Shown piece by piece: positions 41,601-42,415 of a DNA stretch of 64,000 bases (positions within the stretch are counted from its first letter, which is position 1; each line of letters begins with the position of its first letter). The position numbers and the translations under genes were made by a program. Origin of the DNA: Dactylosporangium sucinum (GTDB lineage Bacteria > Actinomycetota > Actinomycetes > Mycobacteriales > Micromonosporaceae). Location: positions 30,944-94,943 of the forward strand of contig NZ_BMPI01000048.1 in the NCBI RefSeq assembly GCF_014647515.1. The letters are read 5' to 3'. The notes below the pieces were generated by a model, which did no database searches, was not told the origin of the DNA, and saw nothing but the letters and a program-made list of their open reading frames with translations.

Positions 41601-42350
41601 ACCGTCCTGCGCCAGATCCGCGCCGTCGCCCCGATCACGGATCCGGCCCCGGTCGCCGCGAACCCGAACGTCCAGGGCTTGATCACCTCGCTGGAACGAC
41701 TTCGCGACACGGCACGCGGAGCCGACGTCGTTCGAACCGACGAGCGACGCGCGATCGCGGACCTCAGCCGGATCATCGAAGCGCTCGGGCGCACCGGACC
41801 CGGCAACCCGACCGAGATCGGCCAGCTGGTTCCGGTCCCGGAGGGGAGCACGCGGGTCAGCTACGAATGGCGCGGATGGACCGTGCTGGCGGAGCGGATC
41901 TACGCGCGTGCGATCCAGGAGTACCAGCGGGGCGGCACCGGCATCCGGGTGACGGTCGAGGGCGGCGGAAACGGAGGACGGCGAAGCGACGGGGCGGACC
42001 TCGTCGGCCGCCGGCGGGCCGAGGCGCTGGTCGTGGCCCTCCGATCCCTGATCAGCAAGTACAACCCGCCCGGACCGGCGCGCCGATGGCCGCCGGGGTT
42101 CATCACCTTCGCTTCGACGACACGAGGAGACGCCCTCCCCGGAATCCGCCGGGACGGTCTGAGCAACAACGAGCTCCGGCGTTCCATCGTGGTCACGACC
42201 GCGCCCCGGAATCCGATCTCCGCCGGGCAACCACTGGTGCCACCGATCAGCGACGAGCCGGACACCGACAGCCAGGCGGACGACGAGATCGAGCTGGACG
42301 ACGAGATCGAGCTCGACGGCGGCTTCGAGCAGGCCGACGGCTCCGAGTAG
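10938..42350 (+). CDS. Giant (about 10,470-residue) modular T7SS-associated effector-like protein
   Basis: This is one open frame of 31.4 kb. The GTG at 10938 is preferred over the in-frame ATG at 10905 because GAAGG lies 7 nt upstream and it places MEIEISERL at the family's usual N-terminus. Approximate modules, numbered from this GTG: 1-230, a helical WXG100-like (CpnT-type) entry domain with hydrophobic helices; 240-680, Pro/Thr/Ser-rich; 680-850, papain-like; 1145-1360 and 1570-1800, RelA/SpoT-like; 2100-2220, OmpA-like; 2340-2380, Lys/Glu tract; 2380-4050, beta-rich; 4740-4950, OTU-like; 5120-5630, an acidic-motif module; 5740-8280, alpha/beta modules with an OmpA-like insert; 8375-8550, OTU-like; 9245-9460, OTU-like; 9760-10180, second acidic-motif module; 10330-10420, OmpA-like; then an acidic tail. 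There is no Sec signal, so export by the adjacent ESX system is inferred. No classical C-terminal nuclease toxin or immunity gene was recognised. A hairpin follows the stop. Confidence 0.95.
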   Translation: MEIEISERLAAFLYWITGEKFPGAKAMRLFKLATGFFAAADGTEAARPKLAVAVRRVRDGVGGRSQEAFLNSMNDYVSSPGYVTTAADHLRSVAKTTQDAGTQVQYQKMMILASTVEMFAAFVIAFAFALANPGPALAWLAARIAIFRFIIRILFARLVLAALLVVGSESATEGLMDAIIQRIQMLLGTRRNFDESQFWQSVRDGTIAGVIGSLLGPAFANVGRLMTRAHVPTNMIPDGPKPRPIPTPDPTPPPRTLTPTPDPTPPPRTLTPTPAPTPTPRPVPTPPARTPDPVPSPTPPRAPQPAPTVAERVREHSAEYSTAVSADISIEVVAEGTVMAVNGQGFTVTGGTATSGAFSGTLDFGGESAGTALNEKFHGTSDPNTTRTAINPTITTPTTTTTPTTTTTTDPATATTTTGPSSTTGPAAGSGTGSSDPARTPETATSGAAAPEASTNGTQTARPVNTTTEPTAQPAWSATKDWDGAAYGDSPFDDMGSRPSSFDDTDFSDTSSVTSFSDRSMSSADSFDGTEPWSGRDPFTTDESSFGLNASDTVGVSTGQPGPGPVGGDGPTQAVTVTPAVAAAPIGQAGPAGTAGPAATSAAPGGTTPGNQTSNSASGTNTSDVKTGPDATPPAGTPLPGTASNPPAPASVDASLAAGEATADLHADTDRVRPWDRTLPTDPASRISALDDWIRQAEHRPGRTGEPAVDCVPLAWDVFAEVHGRRANPARGDGLAGSGLAEAVRHGPSAVDASELVRALGGDTPTTNDGDSVLAYLSDNAGAMALVVSRPQKFRSHVYWVVSAGSGTQVVPRFVDPQQPGSFTHDARVTTPETEFWSSQLRSPDSEILVLGPDGRAVDLGAERRDARTRGLSDAPTGARAAGSNPRRGRSRSWTMPSMGSEPPEQQSEQPSQPATPQPTPTGPLSMSPAQSSRPLAAEPDHGERSEATGSVRRRFLQRLQQLSAATGQPSTTPTTPLPSTTPLPSISPYLSTSPLPPGSPHPSTSPLPPGSPHPSTSPLPSITPLGSTTPVSAHASLPPFTRLNAAREQPPIPEVVEEFVDEDDPYAPWSPNMLDDERGRPTTARTSRQDHAEQGGSSRPTGAMGSPRTIVPLPTDTAGVDLPTATARKTSPARPPSRVLARQRPRLDVQRFEQELLRGLQPADYDALFDASKAADQRALEAHAVMLRVTGELDPTGRRLKLVGTRHRAKKLVDLARKFRDLNLWEGIDVRSFLAENKDTVRFSVQVSRTNYGSTVRQVLDRLRQQGYELRSDDDIVNFWRPGNRWFGLTMKLRDPDDRLIELEFPTATSWQAAKQARKHHEVVRLKTAPMADRISAYLNLLRINRDNGLNATLPDELGLLPPAQEKGLAEITRARPEQWQGYLDGLQRAGRTFADVVADHGLTMAELPGPEHLGLHDRPYHQFPGRRPPRRQEFAEPAGSLPLLVSLLRKQRDPEGATPEAHGTSLPPTPRRGSVAIEPRSSSEASPREQSDAQTTTLPGGTVSKRRATISAAPSAFTGSQQPQTPEPSLPVRKAPRRATISEPPAAPTDAAPPRREFGDTSPGQHSTDTQDVEQELLRVLEPGQRAILEHAADTARQRADQALSVMQEAINEIDPNGERARLVGTEHRAKTLASLARKFRIRNLATRVTLDSFLADIKDTVRFSVQVSKAGYGRTVRELLAGLAQRGYEVPGDNEIKNFWRPGNGWYGLNVPLRDPGGNLLELQFPTETSWRTTRQIHPLYEIARLRTATVSDRVDAYLDMLRINRDNLLHEDLPDGLDQLPPARDNSFEAFTKNNPQLWQAYLHDLEQEGRTFPDVVAEHGLTMADVFSVERPASHKGSEGSQTPAEPAIQPEDPPGRSATPLAEPSRLRSEDRAFLLGDGNHLLAALVYSDLDAIERLVAWGDDARAELARLRADRDETRRAVSTAALANVVTELREHLLTRLDRLTPAQLASFRELGSPLLDTVPHGDDDALRAALGDLLRPDAQLDRTSTAPVLLAVLLARSVVVDDGVGSVLFHVTGTTDEPVRLYRRVQSGTGQAEFHAFLPQPPPQPQPSPAVVPAVPPPALEKASVVNTPPIALRFLPRSAQTLRASSPAWNGVAREVARRVARMAANRPPEGAPVIVTLEGDGDGHRFGITTGNRSLPRILSATELGRRRAESAATRLEELVQGELRELARTKGENAPMVIFRHRARTRTPDGTGDGGGRGTVTVHVDIADSWYTSRAPLNDFRPVAPAARVGERGQLDEVAFAAGIPVNTLPGLAGLVTTLRRYADQHGADEKTYAGDQLPETLFKNYRHLVGDGMVVVLGNIEVLVRLDLTNPRRENAWPESADTPNEKENEKEKKDKEETEDNEDEKEKEGKKGRGAKAGKTRGARESPAGRAGQVRANETIHGNFQVGAQSESHSGPTGWFRFGGSIGFSFGIADRLMSVRLGVALRHVRNLINRSTGTVRDAEVGRVEDTREDGALLSADATYHLRVRTRAAQTWDKITPTQIRPTERLTLALPEKYLTRGKPGEAAALAAAIRPKQSIPVNADQRLPKAFYASNLTSLHLLADDIIKQLEKERGPIPLGHPLRDSVWHRVSNLDTHLDKAVNRHRGYEFTLVEDGRITANVRIRTRRAPGRPPRPISGPSNKAHVEEVQTAIAGTTAGTSITNEDVVEPSLEFLFVKVPKLKFGLKLPYARWSWNDRDGTSSGRIGLWVHVSRYASYTSAYDMALEHQATVQVRRRRNVLVRARDAARRARPTTRLRHAGSNYEPRTIRGRAMVRVPTADAVAYSIEPPTPPGVVPPEVPPTTFTTTTPPTVPHHVRKGRGVGMGLVEIDPELVDRLVHRIEQELDKYGYLVRDPDDTFKRNNWFSRKRDSQVNNGVRLRKLLSEAALRANFDGIHQNGFEFSLVKRHTGWFTNFRVRSARVTIVARPATNEDRTGRTVIKDPTANPRLTNERQIVNLEMGLDFAGASAGGGQGFATGAKLRFMPSKAGKQLQGAGIGVEFDLGVSGDESVNHVSNMPRLMEYQKDLTEFDHTTNIRVVIQHDERQSWWRRGQRLLNHVLGWLRLPRIGSVTDHRLPHPLPPISTTATVRVVPAFNTKPSHRVSKAETVPGRKNTPKSIFKKAAVAYLDVTGLLPTARAHMGGMAKPGGTADEELSTFLSHSQVLSQWAEVTEGVTTDGPFKTRFFRDKHRIVSLKADVGPSQFVGATNDPYVLGLIKLSLTQAGQSTSRRKGLGVAPLDVAAGGDPGHTDVTGLSGSVSHAMRWGAGHERATRQTGGREELGLGFQKGYAFRAPVSYNLRIGKTKRAKLLPNSNHVPADRTIDDVEPMIYVLSEPDALEAYANGEVPLDADQLLEILAAWSSGELESSPQLRARVLTRWAKTAAATGSDPHRELRQDAARELARGHAWADLEMPDEVARDFRAEFGVDLAEPMQTRRLSVPPYLKPGHASLGHNGVHSLNLAENRRLSDLVMQAVDSLAPGLFGKTHANIPTAPDPARRKWWHRSPQSAPYVGRLQAGVDAIQALFDGGREQALLEQTLSPDGFTIPFPNPHAWLGENVIEVNVKARLVSEPRFGDYIKGSGLEMYRHRYVERRTATRRQFTRGTSVGFKGTLDNRPETTPTPEEQRRDTQQKVTGGPGIRWADGYSFASAENQQWTEESTVYDWGNQYHADADVEYIVTARRKKLGGRRVTNWLTNRVIARFRYFMSGPRNRSTVLRAPLAAVRVTAAVVGDLARWLASPISRRRERRRDRGPEFSRTVTGRVQLKIPRSVAEATKLSQPTGLRASLNPAWLPEDAFVDAVQFHGAEAASRRLLGALFERPVKWNRWWPSRWVTRPGYHTSVSVRALTTRDLLAANLIDAAFAPGGVPIATGAFVPGHSSRRADLTLRGRLEEMEVVSALDGTGTGRYVKYQQGVSASTTHDTPYVALSMDAGGPARLTVTDDANPGESYGAHRTEGDTGLSRDAPKSHTSTYADAHRREEHVKQQGPAVLVRLRGRYRLDGQKRVVHWWRPTSTGRRRTSDEFGGDVYVVMFKAEYDALVQRQRRAEFGRTTDRKGRGRAPVGGPGSPTLDLADAVGRFNPEAVAGVPADRPDLALRAHARELGRRLRPRRGDVVVVEARTPDQHRQLNAWAAEHLTRREIAAVHAEYAENRAGRDLVTLMTAAVNNAQPAGPRREPPLLAHLQNDPLRTARALARELHTPVELRVRDEDGDVTARFSVAPDGWYTELETNTRSARPAEAELAVDALPAGLLDECVRLGISRDELVELARGRRRDISADVEELIRGRQPASELATLPLTPEQETALADRRLTAEDQEPGPDSWLESLIATARQHPWPSAAIEQIAETTADELRTLIAQLRGLPDDAPLPPRSAIATMLGIRIETMTGSGVSTISGPETGQPLVLVEVGENEYRPTEPVERPASMTQPPGWPGPTGSTADENLPKSILRGGPGETFEILAPFPPPSPRRISLTLAHKDLDDPARPADRPDESIGVPALPVDLETGGTSLDAHLSPSRAERRELDYQYDTVLAQLEVYIEGHPEEAARRALVHSHISTDTVMNVTRTWALVNELRGLLQQYRQEDHLHPSVLRPRERPTAPATDPDLEIGLGDDDHSEMAIAFEDDETAVPLQSIAVRSAAGPSAQPGSPVARPHRPRDAEPSRDKPAERDETAGSDRTRREQAETRLRSYIASRPDPDGDRLRNLESLLTSGIGDQFIANILDSQRERYEGQDTGQQQQGPIWWYEGNDTLPGRTYAPRPLQQEWLADNGLQVGWVPSDGNCVFASALRTVTPELLTQAARLVAGAAGLPVPGDINSAEGFRQFLASLLRRSLVNETIQRELHLDFAAIYPANHPIVREGSAALTIEELASSVAELGEFDNARGDYYWMVVTQFFRWASSISNANGGSFRVNLQGLSEGKGQAVLAGATDDAPTHVIVLVDQHYLPTRIRSGASRQGGSGQSGGGATVLTAKVEFDLPRSPLTPPPHRNAARLRAEVDAAARRADELDPRVLAAVADQGEAGEDARAAWRAFADGLASLRARIDGVTEETLATTRTEFGSLLLGYGLAAQRLADLGTVLPRSRELVEPDPPAAARDGVPVAPGVRRARRPGEPAGLLGGAVAFEVEFGGFELEHPGGVERLIDRELFRRPNLLSATADVGNVLEVRTLPMASVLGEENRADPDLVLDAFADLRARLAAVTGPTPLTAVFPEADGPEADGFAHEVPDVVIRPRSNPPGELYVQLTVGAAPHALVAPLEVVAEGTTYNPRSRMHLFNGLDFGTLVTREYLTEHLGQRVPTFALPFLTDVPGADELRGYLALVYAQVAAVLDHGTRPPANRVFSKNYVAAAARTALAGLRAGLPSTGQDFLDQHHDEITALLLDTFITSVKSPVPPDQLLDLPLWNPGAGTVRTYLANALRPLGPGDPPVSQHDALEIGANMPTMDDNGGRLGKPLAVVEVRHFGEQWVDEPQLHRHLATFDYIVNAGYDRPAADGSRPSPLRGRVLSAIARSRADLPVAAAIAELRTALVETRELAADWLAADVDEHPHTRLNDTDGLHLLELVAAAMAGDDVRPLLDPALAVATRYARRLNGGRQLVRDTHRDVLLESRDRWIGVVRALDEYRFQLTGQRLDPDLLASLEADDDTGAMSDDDSELTSGDEAMTDDNLAAEAGDGTSGNDAEPPAGAVLRLRGGFSARRDHPSDDESEPDSDGDGSEPDRDASGTTPAEGSGAARGSSSSGRNLLIHHVPLVRDPEQPDSRLTATEYLGRHWRGTTPPSSNPTPEDIPVVVLIGTATDVGPQFVEDLAERGVLAIIEATDADQRDQYWGYAPNWDDGSLLNPSSDRLVGLVQELRAGYVQRLAALALKVSRRRFEAGQDFVTAADLWQVVHAAIGRHGGFQLGPVRAAARLLDPSLDLRVLADGRVGIDPGLIHRGVELPARLAGMVDQQYRGQIDGPQVLIFTAATAADVEFLARPGVILIARASEEDTEVVEWRAVYVEIRTGRLVAELENEDLAALIDEARAEERRDVESSVAPIQRRVWALDGMVRIARETVDQALWLAVRDEHHGLPAGASDYTFLLGAHLLHMLHRSGVRATRNGPRPPVDARVAYGVGEHAAFAAAIVAAQDDLQAIEGWTEAEEDIFERLANPATDGHLPEYDTEFLGAVETAVRGRLAELVTDLPDNTIERLRPRLLAHQVPGIHDADMERLRAWVTEQVRAAEPHPEVQPILLDLLGRLVDRPVLVWHRDQPPAMFWPGGEEPPIHLVQASPTGQGRWGQLVRYAVAAWVTANWDGPARTADHLIEHAARMWASRLIVPADRLIDAATRPEFVIPTDVTGGQTARVLARSYDVLPNPTDGAVGGFLPLADGWAIQDVGAGAWVRPGQLPGDVAPPEVRRNTIVLGGAGQPAAAVPDSVRRWVLSQIDLQGLAPTIELVDPGRPRWWPYVGPALRRSDHPLVQVPAGFVMGATDGPRLDPVRELPATSRASLVVLGPVRARDVVAVVSALHQPERLGLVVDLRFADRPTTGSGLRWSATDLAHHLNVAVVLPPGELAVGDALPAHLTLVPTDRLGRRTFVSLAEAAEVRPVRYAGSSVDVHGVLNNRLAAPDTYLLPDGWELQVLPRGIWLRPASTPDAVRTAVGDAAGTPRFAVGFGDELVPAGIMATITELEAAIPGATFQRVDVRTDWVEIARDGAERPGADHGGVAGGDGQPRFAVVRGPDGSWSLRLRPDGLTVEPNSIETLADVVQAVTELAQSPETEMIRVSIEADGHAGSEPEAVNAGQRRADAVQRILREEIDQTHHPRIRFEIHQHARTEGPASADVAVRVRAVRLQAEVRGARALVAEQPRPVEPKGMLRAWRLAAPAAVAPGQADDPTHGPRAYGAVVLEPAYLNEDDVGRAAVERLRWLAESVATEYAQPESGLTVVARLWHGESALPAVVAGGFLLQQPPGRPGPAMVEMVRLLNAGELLRDINTVGQVRGTGLPSAEDRVTVVLTEAAPGTARQFHHLLVQANRERRTTGEFFVRTLTVVDHTTRDTYRVTFGPLDPESRARRLFHRVRGMVGGHVVGAEPPYDVIGPPPPELPVPLDGPFQGAESWRQWALQGVWPVPAETGQPGAAGEYPWVLPAQAHGRRMTLPQEGNQPPADVVVILNGGYPTGMWINGVRPALYPRVDGRRPDDAEADAAYLVDDPRIAARELQQYLATTIGAWDGLAVGPWAQHLEVTGQRYYLDLLTNLSAVPAGHRNVHHLLMDREFPDRPEAVALAVQNGLPGRYPSTFLHDQLMAFVDQLGWPTARHVVVERGRLTEDDRSLRLSRGPVEAAEYLRDWLPEPADRRPLLVVLADAEPRADDGGPFIRALAQQVAVVAPEAVTLVNGVVVTRWRVWEPDGSTRSRIPTLAEVAHTTVLRELVRRVEAGTATDDDAAGLRRLFDHTSPPSDRAEEGTDETGIVIRRELVGGPTAQWFDWVRNLVELARTRPFLVVDSRRAERDDIHLRVPVAAVRTVPGLDHRSVVHLEEALRNPVSADALTARLEDGLLRREAQSWTWAREFGLVVQSPPQDSLMLQLDDPSPEAIRSAVRDGALTARVGPGDSPVVLVRAYGRIDVDVAELPAVDGNEASSIALVGRPSDPVAVTRYHESGTVVAPLTALLPSAPPPSVTQGLLDSGHLVFEAGRIDGATIRVPSGRTLTAQEYVTEVVWPDAPRILILAEPVSSDVQFLADLRGLGVVPIHRPVDRVGRWRTTITRPDGRPIDVTLAGLADVVGTLLVLGWQPPYALLRSIVANHLPAPASWVNLPLAEGEVAAIQRGEAVFRSAYSHPPQRTVAVSPAVYRQMYVTVRGQASQVVLTLPQTPESAGMHVLPAPLDQRVLVVDDGALHQPGQVAAQVLADPRPAVPDAGDPTAPWVVIVPAGAHRRPIRVAIEFATRGIPAIVGSQTWSVYLPRYMAPGLLPDTTGRVAFRMGLSLDAAIEVARSAAAEGPAAYRSLVDEWLRLFGVPGQTRPEDLPRFPHDDVTASPSGPPSPFDLAQHIYLTGAPEGLRTVSAAIYNSLRTVTNRRGDAILHAVVVDSGQLTDDGQRIEHRARPGTTGISEYLAADDTDGRGRVLIMPALHSRTDWAQLSAALAAGLSDGSVAIVWDTDRQNWAAVTSRLGTGAPFQYLEDAADQALLLLMAIRAERGIVHTEVEQAFLYSRFVGSPDDDGALDTVAMAVPAAVNGWYQAARARQADSANQYYAFLEGDEGPGRTLLEVPRNSVRRVQVGDRVVVIVEAPLTGPQEGSSIPPLDLDETPLLPEAADSATEPSTDRNVTPPTPNTNPPSPPAAPTTSVASPLPTSPAAQQHSTSPTPSPNPPSPPAAPTTSAGHRPFAGPTPTGMDGFLEVAVGADGWCAYYAVIVADPEAVLALGGWTPQQREFLLRLAVLRRYPAAFPRGLGWAELGDIAQGVRRRVVRHVQDMDDATLVAFFQAHPTVQRPDVEHDLRRSLAAAVYADWNEDAGDLTMPLLMRLLRRTINVHRHYGVEAVTAPNPTGSPIHVRLGGGHYAALVPRERPAPAEHGRVAEPPGTPPTGDAESISDVSTVPAERERPAPPATRHRSGSIPNPAAPHAWQLTDPRQLLARMMPGPAPAQPQYATMGEFLNDNFSFVAVIREPGWVDADGLIRTAHSTDPIDAETYLEWLGPLTGQAVVRFDHAGSHVAGFAAEVARRGPITLSRAGDDGADRWLAQVLQFASNRLRSFDGDRSEPLLAARRVRRDDLTALRDVVRQARRDRAATAADVDGDRVFQAARLMLGGGQLLNTSDGLTGGRPDARVRPASVLVELYDLLERHGWELRRQLVVHRGRLAATGDVMDTADDAAIAERLLRPGSLGDGRVIVLPHLGDAVADRESLYRSRQVSRLSRDRVVVLRDRFLGQWAVVHRQSNALRLTDSLNEAVDHALPLLNAAHQSPAGPADTRSADAVPPLPSRPGGTATGPLGTVQAATRRADRLVQRPSRPSLSRYLAQRRATRDEYAEVERQLRFYVATHPGSGARLPVVEMLASASVGENTGAGERIDALRRLLDQYRREDLDTTETHGSDTDHRNLIADSVPISDTPEHSDSEPDREQRNDDDSEERNDSEQHAEPLVRPAEPTLSRFLARQRAARDEFAATEQQLRDYVAGHPRAAARIQLVETHAGTHTGESVSETLALTDTLRRLLNRFHREDLAPADRTDDGDEVNRSDEDEVSTSDDDAEATVPASTPADDRDLWWYAGTRNVPGGFHAPTLAQRQWLVTNRRQVGWVRDNGDCAFAAALETITPDVVTDAARLVADAAGIPAPGRIDDATALRGFLADLVELTPRNATVRRELALGGVSILPADSPDFPTLRPETAITIESFAAALRNYGNYDHPAGNHFLYVMHRLFGWASRISADAGGDLRVDLHGLGGTDEITYLEPGGPDVDPTHVIVLVLEHFMPTRVRPPDSTENAGGGHDATVLPAEVHWDTPPPRATTGPVAGVARLRAEVDAAARRVDGLDARVLASVAGRGVAGDDARAAWQSFVDGLASLRGRIDAVTEDTLATTRAEFGNLLLAYNLAFERLAALGTGLPSSRQLVQPEPLDRPDGNDWEQVVVVDRTGKRTDDSSDDGADHENPRVPTADLIAQGTIVATPENGGWLVRHRDLTTADHVQEHRATDRGTAIAAARTARNASLDKLTREVNDHADVRAWRAAHGLAHLDRDDVYAEWRELVTDGSHRRHNIRDYTNAVAGRVVEFGWPAGLPGGMMGVEAELNDLILVYPRDDRPMQGRTLVGNGLLSLVVEAIGHFRDGKYWSDIDLAHVMDQSRTKERTFGLEVVTEPVSVLPGETAPRWPEMTEAIDDVLRRLSRVSAARNGTPLTDIFRKRDGYEVAESATAIRVANPDPGREPTIRLQVTVGASMVRGLYAILSWLDTPERLQPHRRHSVWAAEATAFANDLAATYLAANGRPLRADLVDLARDEPVVEALRAYGALVYAVVAARLLSHDSDGIVKSMVAVAPRTSFGNLRSALPQPVRDFLQSHADQIRDLFKQHYRASRPNLTDGQRSATRRPSIGRGDHPDDLLDLVIPWDGNVASPTHSEVLDAALYEHPPRPVGPDGALGMENTYAELDLTHGDERPLGLFELRLIEPSDTMPRTAIDAKFAEIAAVARFAYQHEHEPASFAGSNVSTRSWTTVAYRIIGALRTLYWRTDHGLAPLRTDDDFATVLRQIRAVAPITDPAPVAANPNVQGLITSLERLRDTARGADVVRTDERRAIADLSRIIEALGRTGPGNPTEIGQLVPVPEGSTRVSYEWRGWTVLAERIYARAIQEYQRGGTGIRVTVEGGGNGGRRSDGADLVGRRRAEALVVALRSLISKYNPPGPARRWPPGFITFASTTRGDALPGIRRDGLSNNELRRSIVVTTAPRNPISAGQPLVPPISDEPDTDSQADDEIELDDEIELDGGFEQADGSE
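11672..11790 (+). repeat. 39-nt tandem repeat encoding a 13-residue Pro-rich unit
   Basis: Two identical 39-nt units start at 11672 and 11711 and encode PTPDPTPPPRTLT twice; a diverged third follows. This forms a stiff, disordered spacer between the entry domain and the rest of the giant protein. In-frame repeats like this vary in copy number by slippage. Confidence 0.85.
12970..13500 (+). other. Giant protein: papain-like (Tox-PL type) cysteine hydrolase domain
   Basis: A globular island sits inside low-complexity sequence. The ordered residues are Cys711 in DCVPLAWDVF, His797 in SHVYWVVSA and Asp816 in RFVDPQQ. The Cys, then His followed by a beta-strand, then Asp before a Pro/Gln turn is the pattern of the papain-like toxin/deamidase families in polymorphic toxins. 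It could be a protease, a deamidase or a processing domain. The catalytic triad is inferred from spacing only. Confidence 0.5.
13911..14000 (+). repeat. 36-nt tandem repeat encoding a 12-residue Pro/Ser unit
   Basis: Units start at 13911, 13947 and 13983 and are near-identical over 36 nt, encoding STSPLPPGSPHP. The third is partial. They lie in a long disordered linker between the papain-like core and the first RelA/SpoT-like domain, flanked by further degenerate LPSTTP-type copies. Confidence 0.85.
14376..15030 (+). other. Giant protein: RelA/SpoT-like nucleotidyltransferase domain, copy 1 (partly degenerate)
   Basis: The order of motifs is that of the (p)ppGpp synthetase fold: RAKKLVDLARK (from R1209), KDTVRFSV (D1240), a Gly-rich strand before RWFGL (F1288) and IELEFPTATSW (E1305). 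The classical ATP-binding signature RxKxxxSxxxK is altered here to RxKxxxDxxxK, and the G-loop Tyr is Phe. The metal-binding Asp and Glu remain. This copy may be weakly active or have changed substrate. Confidence 0.6.
15655..16330 (+). other. Giant protein: RelA/SpoT-like nucleotidyltransferase domain, copy 2 (intact signature)
   Basis: This second copy is clearly homologous to the first (shared GTEHRAK, KDTVRFSVQV, NFWRPGN, LRINRDN). It keeps the full RxKxxxSxxxK motif (RAKTLASLARK from R1631), the metal Asp in KDTVRF (D1662), the Tyr in WYGLN (Y1710) and the catalytic Glu in LELQFPT (E1725), followed by YEIARL. All residues known to matter for pyrophosphate transfer in the RelA/SpoT synthetase family are present by eye. 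There is no HD hydrolase domain. Confidence 0.7.
17250..17610 (+). other. Giant protein: OmpA-like module 1
   Basis: This module has a beta-strand VIVTLEGDGDG, then LGRRRAESAATRLEELV, then a strand MVIFRHRART. It resembles the OmpA C-terminal fold (strand, then an RA-containing helix). Two related modules lie at 31130-31430 and 41920-42190. In OmpA proteins this fold binds peptidoglycan; whether the binding residues survive here is unclear. Confidence 0.45.
17950..18070 (+). other. Polypurine tract encoding a Lys/Glu-rich linker
   Basis: About 100 nt of almost pure A/G on the plus strand encode a run of K, E, D and N (KEKKDKEETEDNEDEKEKE is typical). AAA, GAA and AAG codons are unusually frequent for this genome. 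It separates the OmpA-like module from the long beta-rich region and is probably an extended charged linker. Confidence 0.85.
18080..23070 (+). other. Giant protein: long beta-rich region of about 1,660 residues
   Basis: No domain was recognised. The sequence is dominated by alternating polar/hydrophobic strands rich in Gly and aromatics (FRFGGSIGFSFG, VNLEMGLDFAG, GAGIGVEFDLG, ELGLGFQKGYAF, GTSVGFKG). Each is followed by Arg-rich segments and short transmembrane-like or amphipathic stretches (near 22090-22150). The pattern looks repeated at roughly 450-550 residue intervals. A surface, shaft or translocation role is possible, but nothing in the sequence proves it. Confidence 0.4.
24970..27840 (+). 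repeat. Giant protein: long-range duplicated unit, copy 1 (helical repeat, OTU-like core, linker, acidic-motif module)
   Basis: This unit is matched in order by 38330-41480. It comprises a short helical repeat (LRSYIASRP), the OTU-like core, a helical linker starting ARLRAEVDAAARR, and a module starting VAFEVEFGG with LEVRTLPMASVL and LYVQLTVGAAP. The linker block (about 25910-26200) is largely identical in protein and similar in DNA to 39430-39730. The last module recalls amidoligase-type sequences (ExE start, later ElvT-P), which is a tentative reading. Confidence 0.7.
25160..25790 (+). other. Giant protein: OTU-like cysteine protease core 1
   Basis: The box PSDGNCVFASAL (Asp4779, Cys4782) is the classic OTU D-G-N-C nucleophile motif. 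The C-terminal THVIVLVDQHYLPT supplies the strand and His-Tyr pair (His4943) expected in OTU proteases. Length between Cys and His is about 160 residues. OTU enzymes cleave ubiquitin-type isopeptide or peptide bonds; in a bacterial effector they may act on a host or competitor protein, or process the polypeptide itself. Confidence 0.65.
31130..31430 (+). other. Giant protein: OmpA-like module 2
   Basis: This module contains MIRVSIEADGHAG, then AGQRRADAVQRILREEI, then the strand RIRFEIHQHAR. The order strand, helix with R-R-A-D, strand is the same as in modules 1 and 3. The helix sequence is close to the OmpA-family RAxxV pattern. It is inserted in the middle of the alpha/beta module array. 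Confidence 0.45.
35875..36050 (+). repeat. Pro/Thr-rich linker with a duplicated unit
   Basis: NPPSPPAAPTTS occurs twice in the linker (near 35890 and 36000), separated by a Ser/Pro/Gln stretch. The DNA of the two copies is also closely similar. It joins the alpha/beta module array to the middle OTU-like core. Confidence 0.75.
36070..36590 (+). other. Giant protein: OTU-like cysteine protease core 2 (divergent)
   Basis: GADGWCAYYAVIV gives the D-G-x-C nucleophile box with Cys8393. IHVRLGGGHYAALVP gives the C-terminal strand and His8545-Tyr. The helical stretch between them is OTU-sized. It is more divergent from cores 1 and 3 than those are from each other, which suggests an independent or older acquisition. 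Confidence 0.55.
38330..41480 (+). repeat. Giant protein: long-range duplicated unit, copy 2
   Basis: The order of parts is the same as in 24970-27840. A helical repeat (LSRFLARQRAARDEF to LLNRFHREDL, itself duplicated at 37925-38155) precedes the OTU-like core at 38680-39310. The linker VARLRAEVDAAARRVDGLD and the module starting GVEAELNDL with FGLEVVTEPVSVL and IRLQVTVGAS follow. Similarity is strongest in the OTU-like core and linker and weaker in the last module, where copy 2 has an extra segment near 39780-40200. Confidence 0.7.
38680..39310 (+). other. Giant protein: OTU-like cysteine protease core 3 (altered D-G-N-C box)
   Basis: The nucleophile box reads RDNGDCAFAAAL, so the Asp/Asn order differs from D-G-N-C in copy 1, but Cys9289 is kept. 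The C-terminal THVIVLVLEHFMPT keeps His9453 with Phe in place of Tyr. Activity may be reduced or specificity shifted relative to core 1. Confidence 0.55.
41920..42190 (+). other. Giant protein: C-terminal OmpA-like module 3 followed by an acidic tail
   Basis: IRVTVEGGGNGG, then LVGRRRAEALVVALRSLI, then FITFASTTRGD mirror modules 1 and 2. The protein ends in a run of Asp/Glu with the duplicated unit DDEIEL. No toxin domain sits at the extreme C-terminus, unlike most polymorphic toxins. Confidence 0.45.
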
Positions 42351-42415
42351 GCGGCGGCAAGGTGGTCGGGTCAGCTCCGGGTCGCGTGGCGTTCCGAGCG
42401 GGCTCCAGGAACAAG

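Noticed and set aside
40937..42350. C-terminal nuclease or EndoU-type toxin domain at the end of the giant protein
   Set aside because: The end is an OmpA-like module plus an acidic tail; no His/Asp/Lys catalytic cluster of a toxin family was found.
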